Of a stretch of 64,000 bases of DNA, positions 57,396 to 64,000 are shown one piece after another. The translations under genes were made by a program, and so were the position numbers. The stretch is taken from assembly GCA_001465935.1 (NCBI GenBank), contig LNKV01000023.1, positions 558,001-622,000 on the forward strand, in the 5' to 3' direction. Source of the DNA: Clarireedia homoeocarpa (Eukaryota > Ascomycota > Leotiomycetes > Helotiales > Rutstroemiaceae). The notes beneath the pieces were generated by a model. That model worked only from the letters and a program-made list of their open reading frames with translations. It did not search any database and was not told the DNA's origin. The stretch's first letter is position 1; the number at the start of each line of letters is the position of its first letter.

Positions 57396-58386
57396 ATGTC
57401 TGATAGAAGGAGAATCAATGGTCCTGCAGGCGGAACGAGCGCTCCAGTATTCTCTAAATATCTTACAATAGATTCAAAGAATCGCCCAGAACGGCCGACA
57501 AGGAATAGACAGCCCAATGTCTTGAGGAAAATATGTATGTTTATTAAGATATACACTCCGACTCAAGCTTACCCTTTCAGTTCTTAAGACGGGCGTAACA
57601 CCCTCAGCAACTGGCTCTGCATATCTCGAACTTGAACCCTCGCAACCCTCCTCTCAATCGGCTCCAGGCCTTGCATCTCTCTCCACCTCCGGGCTTAAAC
57701 TCACATGCACGGTTCATGGACCACGACCACTCCCCAAATCCGCGCCCTTCTCACCACATATTATTCTACAGACACATGTGAAATATGCGCCGTTTGCTTC
57801 CCGACGAAGACGAGGATACATCCGCGACTCAAGCGAAAGGGATCTTGGCGTGCATTTAGAGACTGCTCTCAGAGGTGTTATAATTGGTGATAGATGGCCA
57901 AAAAGTGGAGTGGAAGTAAACATAACAATTCTTGAAGGAGAGGAAGATCAGTGGTGGGGCGACGATAAATCATTCGGTTCGAATCCTGCTGCTGGATGGG
58001 GTATGATGAGTGTGCTTAGTGGTTGTATTACAGTAGCTTCTGCAGCCATTGCGGATGCAGGCATAGATTGTGTGGATGTGGTTTCTGGTGGCGTTGCGGC
58101 GCTGGTGCGCACACCTGTTGATTCGGGGAAGTTGGGTCCTACTTCATTGGTTTTGGATCCAGTACCAAGTGAACATAAGGAAATATTAGCTGCATGCATC
58201 GTGGCTTATCTACCCGCAAGAGATGAAATCACAGATCTTTGGGTGAAAGGAGATATTGGAGCAGGGGACTCTGGAGACCCTTCTTATGAGAAACTCACAG
58301 AAAACGCGGTACAGGCTGCTCTTGGAGCCCATCGGGTTCTCATTGGAGCTTTAAAGGAGACAGCAGAGATCAAGTTTAGACGATGA
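57396..58386 (+). CDS. MTR3: exosome core subunit Mtr3-like (RNase PH fold)
   Basis: Two exons (57396-57534 and 57581-58386) give 314 residues. MSDRRRINGPAGGTSAPVFS is followed, across the intron, by LKTGVTPSATGSAYLELE and LKLTCTVHGPRPLP, the characteristic gene-product start of RNase PH-like exosome subunits. SERDLGVHLETALRGVII, AGWGMMSVLSGCITVASAAI, ADAGIDCVDVVSGGVAALV and LDPVPSEHKEI complete the fold. Mtr3 is one of the six subunits of the catalytically inert hexameric exosome ring that threads RNA to Rrp44/Rrp6. Assignment to Mtr3 rather than Rrp43 or Rrp46 rests on the VHGPRPLP and GSAYLE motifs. The intron is GTATGT...CAG, 46 nt. Confidence 0.88.
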
Positions 58387-59203
58387 TACGATAACATATG
58401 TTTCGATAAAAGGAGATTGGGCATCGGAGTTTACTTGTAGATTCAAAGTGGCAGATCTAATGGTGCTTGGTCTACAGGGTGATTAAGGCGTTGGTCGATT
58501 TACTATATCATGTCGCGGCCCGGATTCATTTGCTCTTTGTCATATGATATCCATAGAATACAAAATCATGATAATTCTAAGACCTCTTAGTGGTTGGCGT
58601 GCATGATATGCATCATAAATAGTCCGTTTATATTTCGTTTGTAATTCGTTTGTAGTTCGTTTGGAGTTCGTTTGTATTTCGTTTGTATTTCGTTTGTATT
58701 TCGTTTGTATTTCGTTTGTATTTCGTTTGTATTTCGTTTGTATTTCGTTTGAATGTATTAACATGTCGAAATCTTTTATCTTGTTGACTTGTCTATCAAT
58801 TCTGTCTATCAGCAAATTCAGGTACCTGACAGATTCAAACGAACACTCTCCGGCTGTTTGCACAACGGGATATTGAAGCATACGTCCGTATTGCAAAAAC
58901 CAAATGCATTCTTTCAAACGGCCATTCAAACGCCTTTCAATTCCTAAGCTTTTCCATTTCGTCTTCTGTTACGGTCAGTCTAGCTCTCTATATAATGTGT
59001 GAATGGTCCCCAGATCTCTCAAATTATATCAATCGGAACTCTACCTCCATCCTTTACACAACCAAAACCAACACAGAACTAGACCTCAACGACAAAGATC
59101 AGTATTAGAGTAACTCAACTCAGCTTCACCCGACGCTGCATACCTTACTACAATATAACACAATTACACGTCTCCAACGGTGCCTTCCGCTATACTTCGT
59201 AGA
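58387..59203. other. spacer with 11-bp minisatellite
   Basis: 0.8 kb after the exosome gene. It holds the 11-bp repeat and, past 58960, a CT-rich and AC-rich leader-like stretch. The minus-strand and plus-strand frames over the repeat are artefacts of the 11-bp period. Confidence 0.6.
58634..58751. repeat. 11-bp minisatellite TTCGTTTGTAT, about 10.5 copies
   Basis: Variant units (TTCGTTTGTAA, TTCGTTTGTAG, TTCGTTTGGAG) at the left edge precede seven identical TTCGTTTGTAT units. The period of 11 gives long stop-free frames on both strands. Confidence 0.93.
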
Positions 59204-59916
59204 ATGGAATACTACAGAGACTTGGCCTTTCTATATGTCTGCCTCACGAGTCGCAGCGGGAACCCAGTAGGTCCTGCCTTCTTCTCGTTTTACATCTGCG
59301 TCTTTTCACCTTTCTCTTCCAGCAGGTCTCCAACTGATTCCACCAGTTGTCCGCGCAGATTGATTTCACCACTGTTGGCCAACGATGCAATCTAGACCCA
59401 GAGTCAGCACGCGAACATTACGGCCTACTTCAAAGCAAAATATTGGATGAATATCTCCCGAGACACTACAACAACAACGACAACAACGGCAGCAGCAGCA
59501 GCAGCAGCAGCACTAGTGGCGCTGCAGTCAGGCGTAATGCTCTTCCGGCACTGCCTTCGCCAAGGTTCACAAGACTCATGTCCAGGGCCGCTCCAAGTGA
59601 TACTCGGTCTCCTCGCCTAGTTAACCCAAAGATTGGCCCTCAAAACCCAGCCCAGTCCATAACGCACCACAACTTGGAATCACAAGCACATCCTCCAACT
59701 TCGATTCTGCACGTCCCAATGCAGACAACTTTATGGACACCAATGCCTCACCCTCTTCAGCTTATGATGGTTGCGGTCGAGAGGAGATCTGCCCCGATGC
59801 GGATTTCACTCGTGACCCAAATTCTGATTTCGAGAGCTCTCTGTTCTAATCCCCATAGCTCTCATCACCAAAATCCCCATATGAAGGCCAGTGCCCCCTC
59901 TTCTATCCTTGATTAA
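59204..59916 (+). CDS. hypothetical protein with Myb-like N-terminal motif, possibly decayed
   Basis: Two exons (59204-59266, 59359-59916; donor GTAGGT, acceptor GCAG) give 206 residues. MEYYRDLAFLYVCLTSRSGN joins IDFTTVGQRCNLDPESAREH followed by YGLLQSKILDEYL; this W/Y...F...G...A...H/YxxLxxK spacing resembles the small helix-turn-helix, Myb-like domain common in fungal hypothetical proteins. A Ser run (AGC repeat at 59489-59511) follows. After about residue 110 the composition becomes Pro/His/Gln-rich and less protein-like, while the neighbouring +1 frame reads DWPSKPSPVHNAPQLG, then SARPNADNFMDTNASPSSAY and a natural acidic end at about 59850. A frameshift near 59620-59640 is therefore suspected. 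Confidence 0.5.
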
Positions 59917-60021
59917 ATCCTTCTCCTCTTTCTACCATTCTACGCCAATCCATCCCTTACTCCCACCACGTGACCCCTACGTTTATCTCCACCTCCAACT
60001 GTACCACATCTAAACTCCCTA

Positions 60022-60099
60022 TGTCGGTTGGCTTAGTACAGCTGTAATGTTGGTCCGATTCGTAGCATCATACTTAGTCACAATAGGGTCTAAGTAAAT
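60022..60099 (+). repeat. left arm of 78-bp inverted repeat
   Basis: Begins TGTCGGTTGGCTTAGTACAG and matches the reverse complement of 60502-60579 with two mismatches in 78, both C/T-type transitions. Confidence 0.93.
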
Positions 60100-60101
60100 A
60101 C

Positions 60102-60527
60102 TACGAATCGGATCGACGACGACCTCCTACTCCATTTCAACCATTGGACGTCGAACCGGATACGTACTACAGCTCATCAGATGCTAGATCCGGCGACAAA
60201 GGAAAGACTTTACAACAAAGGCTCGACGAAGCCGAAGATCCACGCATCATACAGCAAAGAATCGAAGAGAACTGGCCCGAAGACCCACGTAGACAACATA
60301 GAACAACTACACAGATACCTCTTCGACAGCCTGATCTTCCATTTCCGCAACACAATAAGGATACAAAGCATGATTGGGAAAGAATCGATCGCCAGAAAAC
60401 ACCCACAGATAATAAAAATGAGCCCACGAGGCGAACGAAACATACCGACGCCCAGAACCCCATACAAAATAACGTTTATTTTCCAAACAAAATTCAACAG
60501 CATTTACTTAGACCTTATTGTGACTAA
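60102..60527 (+). other. protein-like open frame between the inverted repeats
   Basis: From 60102 the frame reads YESDRRRPPTPFQPLDVEPD, then DTYYSSSDARSGDKGKTLQQ and RLDEAEDPRIIQQRIEENWP, a charged helical composition that looks genuine, and stops inside the right repeat arm at 60525-60527. No ATG lies at its left end. It is either an exon of a decayed host gene or the cargo of a non-autonomous element. Family not recognised. Confidence 0.4.
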
Positions 60528-60579
60528 GTATGATGCTACGAATCGGACCAACATTACAGCTGCACTAAGCCAACCGACA
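60502..60579 (-). repeat. right arm of 78-bp inverted repeat
   Basis: Inverted partner of 60022-60099. The segment bounded by the arms is 558 bp, its interior 402 bp. Arm length 78 is a multiple of three. Confidence 0.93.
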
Positions 60580-60581
60580 CT

Positions 60582-60968
60582 GTCGGTCCAGCATATTCAC
60601 TGGACTACGGGAGGATTCAATGGACTACGGAAGAGGGTACAGGAGAGGATACAGGAGTCGAACAGAGACTGAACAATGAGGCTATTCATGTACGTAGTAC
60701 AGGAGAACGAGTCTATATAGTCTCACCCCGAGTCCATAGCATAATCAAGACTTACCAAGAACCTACAGCATTGAACCACCATTTGAGTGATTCTGATGCC
60801 AAGGGTTTGGAAGTCAAACCACAATTAGTGGTGGCCGCGACAGGAGGAAGGGAAAAAGAGATAACGCATGCATACAATCTTAGAGATTGGAGCATGCAGT
60901 ATAAAGAGAGGAAGCTAGGTGATGATTTGCCGTGTATGAGAGAGGAAAACTTTAGGAAAACTGTATAA
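60582..60968 (+). other. protein-like open frame 3' of the inverted repeat
   Basis: In the same frame as the interior stretch: VGPAYSLDYGRIQWTTEEGT, VEQRLNNEAIHVRSTGERVY, VSPRVHSIIKTYQEPTALNH and on to a stop at 60966-60968. Lacks a start codon near its left end. Probably the 3' part of the same gene as the 60102-60527 stretch. No recognised domain. Confidence 0.4.
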
Positions 60969-61313
60969 TGTAGTGTAGGGAAGAGAGAGAGATTTCTTCC
61001 AATTATGTGCATCACCCAAATGCCCATGACGTGACGCAAAACCAAGTGATTTTAGAGTTCAAAATCCATTTACTGCATACGTGCGCCAAGTTCAAACCAA
61101 ATCGTATACGCTGCTAAACAATAACCTTGGTGCAATCCACCTGCCCATCCTCCCAACCATTCCCATATGCAAATCCATACTCCGACTTCCGCCCGATCCT
61201 ATATACCACACCCCATCCATCCATCCGCCCATCCATCTATCCATCGACCCCATGGTTCATATGTCCATATTCATCACCATCCAAACACTTTTACCCTCTG
61301 AATGCCTCCTCCT
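60969..61313. other. convergent 3' spacer
   Basis: 345 bp before the E3 ligase stop codon, with CATC-rich words (CCATCCATCC at about 61207-61245). No gene seen. Confidence 0.55.
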
Positions 61314-64000
61314 TCAAGGAACATAAATCTTACTAAAGCTCACCACATCCCTCCTGCAACAAACACACTTGTCGAAATTATTCATCGCAAGCGTGACCCT
61401 ACAATCATCACACAAACTCAAGCATCGACAAGGCCAAACCAGCACGCTCCTCGGCGAGCTCTGACAAACCACACACTGCGGACCATTCTCTCCCATTCCC
61501 TCCGCGCCCTGCATCCAAGACGTTGGCTCTTTTGTCGAACGTTGATGGTTCCGACGAGAAATGATCAAGTGTTCGAGAAGCCGGGCTTCTTCATCTGGCG
61601 TGAGTTTTCCCGAAGGATCTGCAGTTCTGAAGTTGGAAGGACGCTGTAAGGTGGAGGTGAGGACTTGGGCTCGCTCTCTTTGGACGAGCTCGCGGTAGCG
61701 AGAACGAGTCAAAATTTTGTCGCTACGGAGATGAAGGGATAGAGCTTGTGCTTCGGCTCTTTGCTCCGGATTTTGGGGATGGAGAAGTTGTGCTAAGTCT
61801 GTCGGATTTAACGGTGTGTCAAGGAAGGGCGTGGATTCGCGAGATGGCCGAGGTGATCTTTGGGTCGGTGTCCGTTGTCTATCATCATCTGTCTCATCCG
61901 ATTCCCAGTCTGCTTCGCTTTCTGTGGAGAATGATATTACGCTAGTGGTATCTTCGTCAATCTCCTGCGATGCGGGATTATATGATCCACTACTGTCAGA
62001 GGTTCCCCACCAACCACCTCTAAGCCACCATTGATATAGGTGTGAATCTAGTTCGTTCTCACGGGATCCTTTAGAATGATCTTGGGTCTCCAGTCTCCGT
62101 CTGATCTCCATCTCCACATCTACATTCTCGTCCTTCGGCAGGGTTAATTCACCATCAATGTTGAGGAGCCAGAAATTGAGTGTGTTTGGGTCATTATCCT
62201 CGGTCGCTTTGCTCTGTGAGTCCTTCTTCGATCGACGAACGAGCCAGATAAGCCATCTCGGACGGCTTTGTATGCCGAGCCATGTCAAACATCGCAACAG
62301 CAATGATGCACCCCTTTCAGGCTAATGTTAGCGAGTTGTGACGGAAAAGGAGCACCATGCCTGTAAGAAGGCCGAGCACCATAGTGACTGAGATGAAGAG
62401 AATCCAATTTGCAGTTGTTGTACTTACCAGCTAATCAACAATCCGCTGATACCCATAAAGAATTGTATTACCATCACCCATCGACCACTACGTTCTGTGG
62501 CACCAACTCCATCTCGAATAACTCGATCATGCGATTTCGTTTTGGATGTCTTTTCTGTAGTCATCTCGCGAGCATACCCGCTGGTAGATTGTTGTGGCAG
62601 GGGGACTGGGCGACCTTGTGCTGCTACGAGACCTACGTTGTTAGGCATGCCGTCATTGAGAGCAAGCTCTGATTCATGTGCTTTGAACGTCGGACCTAGC
62701 CAGTGAGCCCCATTTTCTTCAATCTCACGTAGACGATCATCTTCCAGCCAAGTATGTGGTTTGACGTTCACATGTGGGCTTTCGTTCAGATAAACCGCTT
62801 CGCTTGCCATGGTCATCACTGCGAAACCAGTTCTAAGCAAGGCTGTATAGAAGTCCATATGCATTGTGATTCGAATGCTCGATAGTGGAAGATTCGCCTG
62901 CATATTCTGATGCGCTTTCACCAATCTTCTGATGAATGATGATCGCCTTCGGTCGCTTATTGAGTCTTCGTGATCTAGTCTCGCCTCATCGATACCGTTC
63001 GCTGGAGCTAGACTAGACAGGAGTAATGCAGTACCATAAATGAGAGAGCATATGATGATGCCACAAAGGACTAGCACATGTGGTATGAACCCAATGATAC
63101 AAACCGTTGGGAACCTCAACAAGCCTTGACTTGAGAAGTCCTCGATCGAGAACGATATCACACTCCAAACAATGACAGACATGAATGAAATGCCCCAAAA
63201 CCCTGTGTTGACGAGACGCAAACGTCCTTGTAGATCAAAAATTCCAAGAATATGACTGGTAAGGTGATTCATGGCCGAGAGAAAACCAACCAGGAGGACT
63301 TCAGGAGTTGTGTTGAGACTTCTCACAACCTTAGATCGTGTGATTCCAGCTTCAGTCCGTTCCAAGGTGAATCCACCAGGAGAAAGCTTCGTGAGCGGTT
63401 TCGATTCTCCAATCGAGCCCCAAGGAATCTGTGAGGTTATGGCAACATCTGTCTCAGCGAAAGCTAGAGAGTGCTCGAAGAGGGTCATTCCGGTCTCGGC
63501 TGCTACCTGACGACCTATGAACCGTTAGATAATTTACTCATTAGTATATTATAGCAGTTCGAAATTAACAAAGGGGCAGATCGTTTGGCTTTTTGCCTGC
63601 GAGTACCAAAAAATTAAAATATCGGCTCACCTTGTACTGCGCAAGATACTGTTTCAACAAATTGACTGAAGCTGAACGTTTTGAATAATGGCCAGAGAAG
63701 AGAGAGGGATCCGGTTGGCTCAAATGTGGTAGGAACTTTCCCTTCAGATTCTGTCTCTTCCACAGTAACATAATCATAAGGGATCATGCCTACTGCCAGG
63801 CATGAATCGGCATCCTGGGCCCCGAAAAGAAATGCCTGGCTAAAGGTATGCAGAGGTCCACCCTTTTGAATGAACAGAAAGTCAACGGTTTTTGACGAGT
63901 TGCCCCAGCGTAGCTGACCAAAGTCGGGCGATGTCTGACATTGTATCGATTGAAGCAGATACCTAGCCTGGAGGAAGAGTATAATGATGGGCGTGATTCG
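61314..64000 (-). CDS. multi-pass membrane RING E3 ligase, Asi1/Asi3-like (5' end beyond window)
   Basis: The minus-strand gene runs off the right edge, so its N-terminus is missing. From the edge it reads QARYLLQSIQCQTSPDFGQL and FLFIQKGGPLHTFSQAFLFG, then, after an intron at about 63525-63630, GRQVAAETGMTLFEHSLAFA. Several membrane helices follow (FWGISFMSVIVWSVISFSIE, VCIIGFIPHVLVLCGIIICS). After WVMVIQFFMGISGLLISW an intron or introns (about 62304-62425) could not be resolved. The C-terminal RING is CVVCQSSPRSVLVWPCRCLS then CDDCRVTLAMNNFDKCVCC, typical of Asi1/Asi3, inner-nuclear-membrane ubiquitin ligases that degrade mislocalised membrane proteins and latent transcription factors. The stop follows KIYVP. 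Confidence 0.85.

Noticed and set aside
58540..58929. Opposed frames with periodic peptides over 58634-58751
   Set aside because: An 11-bp repeat gives a repeating 11-residue peptide in every frame; no start context or domain.
1..64000. tRNA genes, rRNA, CRISPR arrays, bacterial operons, riboswitches
   Set aside because: I looked for T-loop-like GGTTCGAATCC words and regularly spaced repeats; the few GGTTCGA hits lie in coding exons or lack a cloverleaf. The DNA is fungal nuclear, so CRISPR is not expected.
1..64000. Secondary-metabolite gene cluster
   Set aside because: A zinc-cluster regulator, an MFS transporter, an NmrA-like reductase and hydrolases are present but spread among housekeeping genes, with no backbone synthase or terpene cyclase.

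Overview
The window reads as nuclear DNA of a filamentous ascomycete (Pezizomycotina). Genes are short and carry many small introns (roughly 45-105 nt, GT-AG, mostly GTAAGT/GTATGT-type donors). Core eukaryotic housekeeping genes are mixed with fungus-specific families: a Zn2Cys6 regulator, a Clr5-domain protein, DUF1761, DUF5353 and a Mug65/Spo73-type DysF protein. The overall look suggests Leotiomycetes, but that is an inference. No rRNA, tRNA, CRISPR array or bacterial-type operon was found. Exons were assembled by eye from splice consensus and frame continuity; where exon sums are given, they come to whole codons.

Layout. 0-9 kb: a small mitochondrial-type membrane protein, a DysF protein, the spindle checkpoint gene MAD2 divergent from the mitochondrial LepA/GUF1 GTPase, and a histidine-phosphatase. 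9-14 kb: a minisatellite-rich spacer, a DUF1761 membrane protein and an M20 amidohydrolase. 14-23 kb: a zinc-cluster transcription factor, a 688-residue lineage-specific protein and the FAM50/XAP5 splicing-associated protein. 23-31.6 kb: a small membrane protein, a TTC1-like TPR co-chaperone divergent from a HAD phosphatase whose first intron holds a 213-bp MITE-like insertion, and a phospholipase-D-superfamily protein.

31.6-45 kb: an NmrA-like reductase, a deleted AAA-ATPase relic, a Clr5/TPR protein, a DUF829 hydrolase, a broken F-box gene, an MFS transporter divergent from the Hsp70 importer Hikeshi. 46-48 kb: a Golgi-type apyrase (YND1-like). 48.2-51.5 kb is a 3.3-kb gene-poor stretch with short tandem repeats and a decayed coding-like relic. 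51.5-58.4 kb is compact again: Nudix/DUF4743, RPB8 divergent from ELP4, DUF5353 and the exosome subunit MTR3. 58.4-61 kb holds an 11-bp minisatellite and a probably decayed gene whose 3' half contains 78-bp near-perfect inverted repeats. From 61.3 kb to the window end is the C-terminal part of a multi-pass membrane RING E3 ligase (Asi1/Asi3-like).

The housekeeping genes touch translation (GUF1, ELP4), transcription and RNA (RPB8, XAP5, MTR3), proteostasis (TTC1-like, Hikeshi, Asi-like E3) and mitosis (MAD2). They do not form an obvious pathway or biosynthetic cluster. The most unusual content lies in the accessory intervals: the intronic MITE, the AAA-ATPase internal deletion, the 60-kb inverted repeat and the 48-51 kb relic.
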